Assembly: GCA_004376375.1 (NCBI GenBank) | Contig: SOJX01000002.1 | Span: forward strand, 1 to 50,455 | Origin: Planctomycetota bacterium | GTDB lineage: Bacteria > Planctomycetota > E44-bin39 | Direction of reading: 5' to 3' | Length of the DNA stretch: 50,455 nucleotides | Shown: piece after piece, positions 22,455 to 31,074 of the stretch | How positions within the stretch are numbered: position 1 is the stretch's first letter | Layout of the letters: each line of letters starts with the position of its first letter | The notes under the pieces: generated by a model | Told to the model about the DNA's origin: nothing | Databases searched by the model: none | What the model saw: only the letters and a program-made list of their open reading frames with translations | Position numbers and translations under genes: made by a program

Positions 22455-23006
22455 ATGCTTGAAAAGATGATATTAGCCGGTTTTGGCGGTCAGGGAATAA
22501 TGTTCCTTGGAAAGCTCCTCTGTTACGCCTACATGCATGAGGACAAGCACGTGACGTACATTCCGTCATACGGTGCGGAGATGCGCGGCGGCACGGCGAA
22601 CTGCGCGGTCCAGCTTTCCGACCACGTCATCGCAAGCCCGCTTGTCGCGCAGGCGACGGCGAATATCGTCATGAACCAGCCGAGCTACGAGAAGTTCAGG
22701 AACCGCGTCGCTAAAGGCGGAAAACTGTACGTGAACAACTCGCTCGTCGAGGTGAAGGAGCCGCCGAAGGACACAACCCTCCGTGAAATCCCCGCGACCG
22801 ATATGGCGAACGAGATGGGCGACGTCCGCATGGCGAACATGATAATGCTGGGGGCTATGATTCACGACCGCAACTTCCTGCCGATCGATACAATCAAACA
22901 GCGCCTGTCTGAGAAATTTCTCTTCGGCCGCAAGGCGAAGTTTCTCGAGCCCAATGTGGATGCGCTCCGGAAAGGTTTCGATTACGCGAAGGAAAACTGG
23001 AATTAG
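22455..23006 (+). CDS. 2-oxoacid:ferredoxin oxidoreductase, gamma subunit (KorC/VorC-like)
   Basis: A 183-residue subunit. The opening MILAGFGGQGIMFLGKLLCY is the family glycine motif, and IPSYGAEMRGGTANCAV is the conserved segment contacting CoA or TPP in the assembled enzyme. The ATG is preceded by GGAGG (22445-22449). It completes an alpha-beta-gamma set; electrons would leave through a free ferredoxin because no delta subunit gene follows. It is convergent with the aromatic amino acid operon. Confidence 0.9.
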   Translation: MLEKMILAGFGGQGIMFLGKLLCYAYMHEDKHVTYIPSYGAEMRGGTANCAVQLSDHVIASPLVAQATANIVMNQPSYEKFRNRVAKGGKLYVNNSLVEVKEPPKDTTLREIPATDMANEMGDVRMANMIMLGAMIHDRNFLPIDTIKQRLSEKFLFGRKAKFLEPNVDALRKGFDYAKENWN

Positions 23007-23026
23007 TGGTTAGTCGTTTGTGGTTA

Positions 23027-23055
23027 GCCGCTTTTACGCGGCGTTGATTTTGAAA
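23027..23055 (+). terminator. Possible terminator after the 2-oxoacid oxidoreductase operon
   Basis: Stem GCCGC (23027-23031) and GCGGC (23038-23042) around TTTTAC, followed by GTTGATTTTG. It is a short stem with a weak T-run, but is well placed between two convergent transcription units. It follows a short degenerate repeat (TAGTGGTTAGTCG) right after the stop codon. Confidence 0.35.
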
Positions 23056-23061
23056 TGTTTC

Positions 23062-23913
23062 TTACTGCATTGCGGCTATCTTCGAAAGTAGATCACGCAG
23101 TTCATCCCGCTTGCCTGCCTCGAGCCTGCTTATCAGTTCTTCCAGCGAAGCGTTCATGGTTTTAAACGCTTTCAGCACGTTTTCGGAATTAGTCGACAGC
23201 ATATCGGCGCCCATTTCAGGCGAGCCTTTTGCAAGCCTGGTGCAGCTTTCATAACCGCTCGCACATCCGTATGCCGTTTTCGGGTTCGTTTCTTTCTCCT
23301 TCATAACGGCATCTTTCAGCGCGGCGGAAAGCAGGTAGGGGAGGTGGCTGCCGAAGGCGACAATCCTGTCATGCTTCTCGGGAGTTATCTCGACAGGTTT
23401 TGCAGAAAGGGCTGTGGCAAGGTTTTTCGCAGTTTCCAGTTTATCAGGCTCGGTTTCTCCGGTGGGGGTGAGAAAAAAGAACGCATCTTTGAACAGGTCT
23501 GCCTTTGCGTTTTGCACGCCGGTTTTTTCCGCACCCGCCATCGGGTGACCGCCGACGAACTGCCTGCCTAAGCCCGTGTTTACTGCCGCCGCAACTATTT
23601 CCTGTTTGGTGCTGCCCGCGTCAGTGATTAGAGCGTTTCCGGTCTCGATTTTTCCAAGCTCGGCTATGGATTCGATGATTGCTCCGACAGGTGCGGCAAG
23701 AATTATAATATCAGCTTCTGTTGCTCCTTCACTCAAACTCTGGACGGATTTACTGATGATGAGCTTTTCCATCGCATATTCAAGAGCGTGCTCATCTTTA
23801 TCGTAAGCGATTATAAGGCGTGCAAAATCGCTTCTTTTTAAAGCATGTGCGATTGACCCGCCGATCAGGCCCAGGCCTGCGATGAAAACGACCGGTTTTT
23901 TATCAGGATTCAT
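23062..23913 (-). CDS. tyrA: Prephenate dehydrogenase
   Basis: A 283-residue TyrA: VFIAGLGLIGGSIAHALKRS is the NAD-binding motif, followed by DIIILAAPVGAIIESIAELG, ITDAGSTKQEIV and FVGGHPMAGAEKTGVQNA, all typical. It decarboxylates and oxidises prephenate (or arogenate) for tyrosine synthesis. The start overlaps the stop of the DAHP synthase gene by four bases, so it is the last gene of an aroH-aroF-tyrA operon. The short C-terminal tail has no ACT domain. Confidence 0.9.
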   Translation of the reverse strand: MNPDKKPVVFIAGLGLIGGSIAHALKRSDFARLIIAYDKDEHALEYAMEKLIISKSVQSLSEGATEADIIILAAPVGAIIESIAELGKIETGNALITDAGSTKQEIVAAAVNTGLGRQFVGGHPMAGAEKTGVQNAKADLFKDAFFFLTPTGETEPDKLETAKNLATALSAKPVEITPEKHDRIVAFGSHLPYLLSAALKDAVMKEKETNPKTAYGCASGYESCTRLAKGSPEMGADMLSTNSENVLKAFKTMNASLEELISRLEAGKRDELRDLLSKIAAMQ

Positions 23914-24935
23914 AACTTCCTGCCTACGGCCTCTGCAATCGGTTTCATCTCTTGCATGAGTTTTTCGAAGTTCGGGAGTGTCAGTGACTGGCCTCCGTCG
24001 CAGAGCGCGCTTGCCGGGTCGGGGTGTATTTCGATAAGCAACCCGTCCGCCCCTGCCGCGAGCGCTGCCTTGCTCGTCGCCGCAACGTAAGACCAGACGC
24101 CTACCGCGTGGGTCGGGTCGACGATTATCGGCAGGTGGCTGAGGTGTTTAATGACCGCGACCGCGCTGATGTCGAGCGTGTTGCGCGTGTATTTTTCGAA
24201 CGTGCGGATACCTCTTTCGCAGAGGATGACGTTCGGGTTGCCGGATGAAATCAGGTATTCCGCCGCGAGAAGCAGTTCTTCGATAGTCGACATCATCCCG
24301 CGTTTGAGCAGGACGGGCTTTGTTATTTTTCCGGCAGCTTTGAGCAGGGCGAAGTTCTGCATGTTGCGGGCGCCTATCTGGATGATGTCGCAGTACTCGG
24401 CTACAATACCGATTTCCTGAATGGAGAGCGCTTCTACGACTGATTTAAGGCCCAGTTCGTCCGTTACCTTCTTCATTATTTCCAGGCCTTCCTCGCCAAG
24501 GCCCTGGAAACTGTACGGGGAGGTTCTCGCCTTGAAGGCGCCGCCGCGGATGATCTTGCATCCGCATTTCTTCGCGGTTTCGGCCGCGCAGTACAACTGG
24601 TCGTGACTTTCTATCGCGCACGGTCCGGCCATGACGGCGAAATCGTCTCCACCGATCTCGGCATCGCCGACCTTGATTACGGTATTTGGGGGGTGGGAGC
24701 TCCTGCTCGCCAGTTTGAACGGGTCGAGAATCGGGACGACCTTGTCCACGCCGGGCATGAACGCGAGCCGCGACATCGCGGTTGTTCTCGCCTCGCCCCT
24801 TTTCTCTCCGACGACACCGATTATCGTGTGCTCTTCACCTTTGCTGAGGTGTGTCTTGAAGCCGAGTTTCACTATCTCGTCGCAGACATTTTCAATCTCA
24901 GCGTCCGGCGCACCGATTTTCATTACAACTATCAT
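23910..24935 (-). CDS. aroF: 3-deoxy-7-phosphoheptulonate synthase (type I-beta)
   Basis: A 341-residue DAHP synthase, the entry step of the shikimate pathway. Residues 1 to about 70 form the ferredoxin-like regulatory domain found in Thermotoga-type enzymes ([20 protein letters not shown]). The catalytic barrel carries [54 protein letters not shown] and [14 protein letters not shown]. The N-terminal domain usually mediates feedback by tyrosine or a chorismate mutase product. It overlaps aroH by four bases. Confidence 0.92.
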   Translation of the reverse strand: MIVVMKIGAPDAEIENVCDEIVKLGFKTHLSKGEEHTIIGVVGEKRGEARTTAMSRLAFMPGVDKVVPILDPFKLASRSSHPPNTVIKVGDAEIGGDDFAVMAGPCAIESHDQLYCAAETAKKCGCKIIRGGAFKARTSPYSFQGLGEEGLEIMKKVTDELGLKSVVEALSIQEIGIVAEYCDIIQIGARNMQNFALLKAAGKITKPVLLKRGMMSTIEELLLAAEYLISSGNPNVILCERGIRTFEKYTRNTLDISAVAVIKHLSHLPIIVDPTHAVGVWSYVAATSKAALAAGADGLLIEIHPDPASALCDGGQSLTLPNFEKLMQEMKPIAEAVGRKL

Positions 24936-25309
24936 TTGCCCTTCTCCTCCCCGAACAGGTCTGGCCTTAGTTTTTCAGCCCCTTTCAGGTAAACATGTTT
25001 TATTTCCTTCTGTTTCAGCCCGGTCTCGACGTGCAGCAATACGCGGATAACTCCCGGCATCGCGCCCGATATTTCGAGTTCCTGTGCGCACAGAAGCGGC
25101 ACCCATTTCCCGCACACCTCCCGCGCGGCAACGGCAGGAAAGTCAGCGTTGAGGTCCGTCGTCATTGTTAATACGATGCTCGTGATATTATCTGTTTCAA
25201 GGTTGTTTTCCCGAATGATCCGGTTTAATAGCTCAGCCGTCGCCGAAAAGATGGCTTCCCGGCTGTTTTCATCGGCCGTTATCGCTCCCCTGATTCCCCT
25301 TGTCATCAT
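24932..25309 (-). CDS. aroH: Chorismate mutase, AroH type
   Basis: A 125-residue protein of the trimeric Bacillus AroH class: TRGIRGAITADENSREAI at the start, SIVLTMTTDLNADFPAVAAR with the conserved Arg, and the C-terminal MPGVIRVLLHVE. It converts chorismate to prephenate, which tyrA two genes downstream then uses. I place the start at 25309, where ATGATG follows a GAGGA ribosome binding site, rather than at 25327, where that site would be inside the coding region. The upstream gap to the divergent gene at 25500 is about 190 bases. Confidence 0.88.
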   Translation of the reverse strand: MMTRGIRGAITADENSREAIFSATAELLNRIIRENNLETDNITSIVLTMTTDLNADFPAVAAREVCGKWVPLLCAQELEISGAMPGVIRVLLHVETGLKQKEIKHVYLKGAEKLRPDLFGEEKGK

Positions 25310-25447
25310 AACGTGTTCCTCATCCACGACAACCGGGCTATTCTAGACATTCTGGCGAATTTGTCAAGCTAAAGAGCAGCCTTAACCTTCTCCGTTTTAT
25401 ATGGTTTCGGATATCAATAATTGCTGGTGGAAATGCGTTCGAACCGC

Positions 25448-25453
25448 TATAAT
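25448..25453 (+). promoter_or_regulatory. Possible -10 element (TATAAT) upstream of the Fe-S protein gene
   Basis: A perfect TATAAT lies 47 bases before the ATG at 25500. No good -35 is found at 16-18 bases; TTGCTG (25421-25426) is 21 bases away. If active, it probably needs an activator. Confidence 0.3.
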
Positions 25454-25499
25454 GTGCATCCGAATTTGTCTGAGAAAAGGTACTGGAGGAGCCTTGATC

Positions 25500-26681
25500 A
25501 TGATACAAATAAACAGCGTTGAGGAAATCCAGAACTTCCTGAAGGAAAAAGTAAGAAGCATTGCGCTGGAGCCTGAATTCGACCGGCATCAGACGGACCT
25601 TGGTGTTCCCTGCCTTCTTGACAATGACGGGCTGCCCGCCGTCCGCGTGGCGATAGCGAACGCTTCAATCGATGCGGATATATGGCACGGGCTGAGAAGC
25701 CCGGCCGCGGTCGGTTTGCACCCGGTCGGCTTCAGGGAGATATGGGATTTCTATGCAGCAAACAACCTGAAAAGCGTTCTACCTGACGGGTCGCCCAATT
25801 ACCTTGCCATACCGGAGAGTTTCGAGGAGGCGAAGAAAAGGCTGGACCGCGCGGTCATTATTTCCATGCTTCTGCCGATTGATAAACAGGTATTCGAGGC
25901 ATACGCGGAAAAGATTACGGGCGGCGACCCTGACAACTTCGACGAGTATCCGCGGGCAAGCTCGGACGTCGCAGGCATTATCTCCAAGGTCGCGGCCAGG
26001 CTTTCGCTTGCGCGTCTCCGCAGGGACAGGGTTGTCGTCTGCATGAACTCCACCGGCGCGAAAAAAGTCGTCGAGTTTTCGCTTGCGGATTCGCAGACAG
26101 GCAGATACCACGGCCCGTGCAACGACCCGTTTCCGCAGAACAGTGTTGCCGTTCTTACAGGCCTGATGCAGTTCGGCGTATCCCGCATTCCGATACGGGA
26201 CGAGCGCGGCGAAGACGGTAAAGTAATCCGGATGATGGGGCATTATGCAACGGTCGTCGTCTTTGATAACGCGCCGCTGGTCGAAGACGGGAGCGGTGGA
26301 GTCGTGCATCTTGATGCAGCTCACATTGAAAAAACCAGAAAGCTTTCGGATTATACCGTAGTCGATGAAGACGTTGTCAGCGGCAGGTTCTGCCCCTACA
26401 ACCGTATGCTTGGCCGTTCGGGTAAATCGGTCTGCGGCAAATGCATAATGCATTGTTCCTCGGGCGCGATCCCGAATTCCAGCCCTGCTCCGAACGGCAA
26501 ATACTCAGAGTCGATTCTCGAGAAAAAGCACCGGTTCCACGATGGGTTTCTGGATTTCGATTTTATCAAGTGCACCCGTGAGCGCAACCAGAAGCAGGAG
26601 CTGTATTCCGAATACGCCTGCGCCCGCTGCGTCGCCATCTGCGCTGCAAGAGGCGTATCCGGCCTTTCAAAACAATCTTGA
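25500..26681 (+). CDS. Orphan iron-sulfur protein of unknown function
   Basis: A 393-residue protein whose ATG at 25500 follows GGAGGA. The first 300 residues contain no motif I can name; the C-terminal 100 carry two Cys groups: FCPYNRMLGRSGKSVCGKCIMHC read as C, then CxxCxxxC, followed by SSGAIPNSS, and later KCTRER with ACARCVAICAARG (again CxxCxxxC). This resembles the Fe-S ends of QueG-like and reductive-dehalogenase-like proteins but lacks their CxxCxxCxxxCP spacing. Probably a cytoplasmic redox enzyme with one or two [4Fe-4S] clusters. It stands alone, divergent from aroH. Confidence 0.6.
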   Translation: MIQINSVEEIQNFLKEKVRSIALEPEFDRHQTDLGVPCLLDNDGLPAVRVAIANASIDADIWHGLRSPAAVGLHPVGFREIWDFYAANNLKSVLPDGSPNYLAIPESFEEAKKRLDRAVIISMLLPIDKQVFEAYAEKITGGDPDNFDEYPRASSDVAGIISKVAARLSLARLRRDRVVVCMNSTGAKKVVEFSLADSQTGRYHGPCNDPFPQNSVAVLTGLMQFGVSRIPIRDERGEDGKVIRMMGHYATVVVFDNAPLVEDGSGGVVHLDAAHIEKTRKLSDYTVVDEDVVSGRFCPYNRMLGRSGKSVCGKCIMHCSSGAIPNSSPAPNGKYSESILEKKHRFHDGFLDFDFIKCTRERNQKQELYSEYACARCVAICAARGVSGLSKQS

Positions 26682-26764
26682 TTTGTCCATAAAGCCGGTT
26701 TCGTTTGCATTATACTGATTGTAGGATAGAATAATGTTAACACTGCCGAATTGAATACAATTCT

Positions 26765-27265
26765 ATGAAAATTTCACTTCCCCTCAAACTCGGAATCGCG
26801 GTCGTGGTTTTTTTCGCCCTTGTGTTCGGCGCGCTGTTCGCGTACCGGCCCGTAAGGCAGGCGTGGCTTGTAAGCCGTCTCCGGTCGAACGACCCCGCCG
26901 TAAGCGAAGGCGCGGCAAAGCGTCTTGCCGCGGAAGGCGTAAAAATAATCCCCCTTCTAAAGAACTGGCTGGAGTCGGAAAATCCCGCACACGCAAAAAA
27001 TGCCTGCCGGGTGACTGCAAAGATAACGGGGGACGAATGGAAAGAACTGACCGGGCAGCTCAATGCCGTCCTTGACGGAAAACCCTCCAAGCTGACCGAT
27101 GCCGCGTCCGCCGTATTTTTTGCACATAATAAGGTCCGCTGGAAAGTAACGGAGGTGTTCGAGGATTCTCCCGCCAGGAACAGGAATATTCTCTGTTATT
27201 TGCTGACATACTATCATTCGAGTGAGGAGACCGAGGAGGATGATGAAGAGGCAGGAGTGATATGA
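26765..27265 (+). CDS. Membrane-anchored HEAT-like protein
   Basis: A 166-residue protein with an N-terminal anchor (KISLPLKLGIAVVVFFALVF) followed by helical, HEAT-like sequence (RLRSNDPAVSEGAAKRLAAE) and an acidic C-terminus (EETEEDDEEAG). Its TGA at 27263-27265 is directly followed by the ATG of the next HEAT gene in the same frame, so the two could be one gene with an in-frame stop. The anchor is nearly identical to that of the protein at 44041-44754. No enzyme motif is present; it probably serves as a scaffold. Confidence 0.6.
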   Translation: MKISLPLKLGIAVVVFFALVFGALFAYRPVRQAWLVSRLRSNDPAVSEGAAKRLAAEGVKIIPLLKNWLESENPAHAKNACRVTAKITGDEWKELTGQLNAVLDGKPSKLTDAASAVFFAHNKVRWKVTEVFEDSPARNRNILCYLLTYYHSSEETEEDDEEAGVI

Positions 27266-28612
27266 ATGTGCGACGGGTCCTGTGGTGGCAGGAGCTCAGG
27301 TGGCGGCGCGAGGGCCGATGCGGCGGAACGCCTCGGTGAGATGGAAGATCCGCTTGCCGTGCCGAGGCTGATAACTGCGCTGAAAAAGGACCCCCAGATT
27401 GAGGTACGCACAAGCGCGGCGAGAGCGTTGCGTTGTATTGGAGACCAGAGCGCGGTTGAGCCCTTACTGGATGTATTGCGGTATTCGGTGGATTTTGAAA
27501 GCAAGTGGGAGGATTGCGATGGTTATCTCACATGCTCCGCTATTAATGCTCTCGGGGCCTTTGACAATGCCGTTGTGGTCAGGCCGCTTCTCGCATTGCT
27601 GGAGAACGATACTTTTAGATTCGCATGGGAGAATATTTCGGATGCGCTGAGCAACATCACGGACCCGGATTCGTTTTCGTTGTTTCTTAACGCTTTGAAA
27701 GAAAATAAGAATCCGCGTGCACGAAAAGTCGCCGCCTGCCAGTTATGCGAGATAGGCGACTCGCGAGCCATAAAACCCCTGCTGGATGCGTATACCGGCG
27801 ATGAGAGCGACGAGGTTCGCGCCACGTCGTACCATGCTTTGTATGACTTTTACAGTGTGCAGGCGGTGCACGTCCTTTCGGAAATCCTGAAAAACGATGA
27901 ATCGGAAGATATCAGAAAACTTGCCGCGGTTGTAATTGCCAATCAGAACTCCCTGGATGCGGTCGAAGCTCTGGCCAGTGCATTGGAAAATGATAAAGCT
28001 CCGAAAGTACGACGGACTGTCGCCGATATATTGGGAGGAATTGGGCAACGTAGAAGCGTTCCCGCTCTGATTAAAGCGCTTCAGAACGACTCGAACGACT
28101 CGGTCAGGAGCGCGGCCGCCTTTGCCCTCGGGATAATCGGCGATGCGCGGGCCATGGAGCCCCTTCTCGACGCCTTTGCCGGTGACAACGCCTCCCGGGT
28201 TCGCGTTTTTGCAGAGGGCGCGCTTCATAACGCTATCGACGAAACTGCGATGCAAATCTATCTGAGGAAGGTGAAGGACGGCAAAGACGCGCGCATCAGA
28301 AGATTTTCGGTTGAAATGTTGGGAGTGATTATCGCATCGCTTCCGCCTTCGGATAGAATAGTTGCCGATTTCGAGAGCGGGCACGGTGATTCCTGTAAAA
28401 AAGCCCTCACCGCAATAGGCGATTCTCTTTTACACGATGCGGATGCCGAGGTTCGAAGGGCTGCGGCGGAGTCTCTGGAGGATATCGGCAATCCGGAGAC
28501 CGTAAAGGTTCTGAAATCTGCGATGGAAAAGGATAAAGACGCCGGAGTCCGCGAAGCCGTAAGATATGCGCTTGAAAGCATTATTGAAGAGCAGAATAAC
28601 AAAAAGAAATGA
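27266..28612 (+). CDS. HEAT-repeat protein
   Basis: A 448-residue protein that is nearly all HEAT/PBS-lyase-type repeats of about 30 residues, such as EVRTSAARALRCIGDQSAVE, RRTVADILGGIGQRRSVPAL and SVRSAAAFALGIIGDARAME. These form an alpha-solenoid for protein binding. The N-terminus has a Gly/Cys/Ser-rich segment (MCDGSCGGRSSGGG). The ATG has GGAG upstream (within the last codons of the previous gene). It follows the anchored HEAT gene in frame after a single TGA. Its stop overlaps the next potential start (ATGA at 28609). Confidence 0.75.
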   Translation: MCDGSCGGRSSGGGARADAAERLGEMEDPLAVPRLITALKKDPQIEVRTSAARALRCIGDQSAVEPLLDVLRYSVDFESKWEDCDGYLTCSAINALGAFDNAVVVRPLLALLENDTFRFAWENISDALSNITDPDSFSLFLNALKENKNPRARKVAACQLCEIGDSRAIKPLLDAYTGDESDEVRATSYHALYDFYSVQAVHVLSEILKNDESEDIRKLAAVVIANQNSLDAVEALASALENDKAPKVRRTVADILGGIGQRRSVPALIKALQNDSNDSVRSAAAFALGIIGDARAMEPLLDAFAGDNASRVRVFAEGALHNAIDETAMQIYLRKVKDGKDARIRRFSVEMLGVIIASLPPSDRIVADFESGHGDSCKKALTAIGDSLLHDADAEVRRAAAESLEDIGNPETVKVLKSAMEKDKDAGVREAVRYALESIIEEQNNKKK

Positions 28613-28674
28613 CTCCCCGCCCAATCGGACGTTTTTCATTGCATGCTCCACCGGGTTCTGGTATATGTGGTTGT

Positions 28675-30366
28675 ATGCCTGAACCGGATAAACAGAATGA
28701 AAGAAGAACCTGTCTGAACGAAGTTGCACGGAAGGCGATTCCTGCACTGTTACTTTTCCTGTTCGGCGCGGCCGTTGCCGTCGGTTCAGGGTGCTCCGAA
28801 GGCTCGGGGCTTGCCGACCTGGTAGACAGGGTCGGCAGGCGGGTATTCAGGAAGAAGGAATCGCGAACCCACAGGCGCAAGGAAAAGCTGTACGGGATTC
28901 AACCTTATATTTACTCCTTCACCCCGACGGCAGGCCCGATCACCGGCGGCACAGTCCTTGAGATTCACGGGCTCGATTTCCTCAACGTGCCCAGAGTCGA
29001 AATCGGGTTTACCAGTGTGGTTCCCATCGACGGAAATACCACGTGTTTCCGCGTTGTGACGGAGTCACATCCCGCCGGCATTGCGGACATAGTTATTTAT
29101 AACGCCAATAACCGTACGGCGATCATGCGCGCAGCCTTCCTGTTTTACGACGGCACGCCGCCGGCGCCGATAATCACCGCGGTTGACCCGCGTCAAATCC
29201 CGTGGGGTTTCGGCGTCCGGGTTTCGATAAACGGCCTCGGGTTCAGGGAGGACGCGAAAGTCTACTTCAACGACGTCGAATCGAACGATGTGTTTGTCGA
29301 AAGCTGCACGCGAGTGAAGGCTCGAACGCCGTTTGCGGGAACCGGTTCGGTTGAAATCAGACTCGTGAATCCCGACAACGGATGCGCGTCCGTGACAACG
29401 ATGTTCGAATACAAGGACTGGTCTAGCCAGTGGATGGACGGCAGCGTGCTCGCGCGGCGTCAGTACCGTTATGCGGAAGACACCGCGGCAGGGCTGCTCG
29501 TTGCCTTCGGGGGTTACGAGAAGGGTTACAGCACGGGTTACGGCGACGTTAATATGACGTGGACGTTTGACGGCTCGCAGTATATGCGCGACGTGGATTT
29601 TAGCGATGAACCGTCGCCGAGCCGCTTTGAATTTGCCTTTGCGTCGGAACCCGGGGGCGGCGTGCTGCTGTTCGGCGGATTCGGGGACGGCGGCGACCTT
29701 GCCGATACCTGGACTTACTCCACGGGCGTGTGGCAGCAGGAAGCGCCCGCGGGCTCGCCGACGCCGCGTGCGTATTGCTCTGCTGCGTTCGATTCCGTGA
29801 ATGGAAAGACCATTCTCTTCGGCGGCTCGCACGGGTTCAAGTTTCTAAGCGATACGTGGTCGTGGGACGGCTCATCGTGGCAGCGGGTTGCGACAGGCAG
29901 CGCCCCTTCACCGCGGCGGCGCTTTGCGCTCGCGGCGGATGAAGTCTCGGGCGGGGTCGTGCTCTTCGGCGGTGAGACGGCATCCGGCCACAGCCGGGAG
30001 ACGTGGGTCTTCGACGGGGCCGACTGGACGCTTGCGGCAAACACCGGTCCGTCGCCGCGGGTCGGTGCCGCGCTTGCGTTTGACAACAACACGGGAAAGG
30101 TTCTTCTTTTTGGCGGAGCCGGCTACACTGCCACGTTTTCAGATACGTGGCTTTACGATACGGCAACCGCGACGTGGGCCAAAGCAGCGCCGGCAATTTC
30201 ACCATCCGCCCGCCTGGACGCGGCCATTGCCGCCGACCACGCCCGGGGTCGCGTTGTGCTGCACGGAGGTTTTCGCAGGGAGGGATACGGCGTGGTTTTC
30301 GAAAACGACACCTGGGAGTGGGACGGCTCCAACTGGATAAACGTCACGCCGCAACTGGGTCCGTAA
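28675..30366 (+). CDS. IPT/TIG and Kelch-repeat lipoprotein
   Basis: About 563 residues from this start; an ATG at 28609, coupled to the preceding stop, is an alternative. The signal (IPALLLFLFGAAVAVGSGC) ends in a lipobox Cys. Residues about 90-250 contain two IPT/TIG immunoglobulin-like domains (YSFTPTAGPITGGTVLEIHG; ITAVDPRQIPWGFGVRVSIN). The C-terminal part has six or so Kelch motifs of the form LLFGG, then DTWTY or DTWSWDG, W, and PSPR, forming a beta-propeller. It is an exported surface or periplasmic protein; TIG plus Kelch suggests carbohydrate or protein binding. There is no catalytic motif. Confidence 0.75.
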   Translation: MPEPDKQNERRTCLNEVARKAIPALLLFLFGAAVAVGSGCSEGSGLADLVDRVGRRVFRKKESRTHRRKEKLYGIQPYIYSFTPTAGPITGGTVLEIHGLDFLNVPRVEIGFTSVVPIDGNTTCFRVVTESHPAGIADIVIYNANNRTAIMRAAFLFYDGTPPAPIITAVDPRQIPWGFGVRVSINGLGFREDAKVYFNDVESNDVFVESCTRVKARTPFAGTGSVEIRLVNPDNGCASVTTMFEYKDWSSQWMDGSVLARRQYRYAEDTAAGLLVAFGGYEKGYSTGYGDVNMTWTFDGSQYMRDVDFSDEPSPSRFEFAFASEPGGGVLLFGGFGDGGDLADTWTYSTGVWQQEAPAGSPTPRAYCSAAFDSVNGKTILFGGSHGFKFLSDTWSWDGSSWQRVATGSAPSPRRRFALAADEVSGGVVLFGGETASGHSRETWVFDGADWTLAANTGPSPRVGAALAFDNNTGKVLLFGGAGYTATFSDTWLYDTATATWAKAAPAISPSARLDAAIAADHARGRVVLHGGFRREGYGVVFENDTWEWDGSNWINVTPQLGP

Positions 30367-30390
30367 CGGTTTCAGGAAAACAGAGCTTCG

Positions 30391-31074
30391 ATGACTCAGA
30401 CCAGGATAATTATCGCCCTCGACGGCATGCTGCCTGACGATGCAATGATGTTTGCACAACGTGTTTCGGGGCATGTCTGGGGTTTCAAGATGAACGATCT
30501 TTTTTTCCGTGACGGTGCCGCCGTCCTTCCGGAGTTTCGCAAACTGGGCGGCGTGTTCTGCGACGCGAAGTTTCACGATATCCCGAATACGGTCGCCAAT
30601 TCGGTTTCGATGCTGGTGGAGGAGGGTGCGGCAGACCTCGCGACCGTACACGCTTCCGGCGGGCCCGATATGATAAAGGCCGCGGTCAGGGCCGCGGACG
30701 GTAAACTGAAGATTATTGCCGTTACGGCGCTTACTTCTCTCGACGACGCGACGGCAAAGGCAATCTACGGGGTCGACGCCGGCGCTACCGTAAGAAAGCT
30801 CGCCCAGATCGCAGCCGATGGGGGGGCGGACGGTATCGTGTGCTCCCCTCACGAGCTTGCCGAAGTCCGTTCCATTTTCCCTGGCCTGGAAACGGTCGTG
30901 CCGGGAATTCGACCTGCATGGTATGGAAAGGCGGACGACCAGTCGCGCGCCGCGACGCCGGCGGATGCGGCTTCGGCGGGTGCAACGTATCTCGTTATCG
31001 GCCGTCCGGTGACCGGCGCCGACGATCCGATAGAAGCGCTGGAAAAAATATCTGCTGAGATTTCGGGGGAATAA
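30391..31074 (+). CDS. pyrF: Orotidine 5'-phosphate decarboxylase
   Basis: A 227-residue OMP decarboxylase, the last step of UMP synthesis. The catalytic signature is seen in VFCDAKFHDIPNTVANSVSM (the DxKxxD charged network), with IIALDGMLPDDAM at the N-terminus and a phosphate-loop region VPGIRPAWYG near the C-terminus. The stop overlaps the start of the next gene by one base (TAATG). There are no other pyrimidine genes here. Confidence 0.92.
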   Translation: MTQTRIIIALDGMLPDDAMMFAQRVSGHVWGFKMNDLFFRDGAAVLPEFRKLGGVFCDAKFHDIPNTVANSVSMLVEEGAADLATVHASGGPDMIKAAVRAADGKLKIIAVTALTSLDDATAKAIYGVDAGATVRKLAQIAADGGADGIVCSPHELAEVRSIFPGLETVVPGIRPAWYGKADDQSRAATPADAASAGATYLVIGRPVTGADDPIEALEKISAEISGE

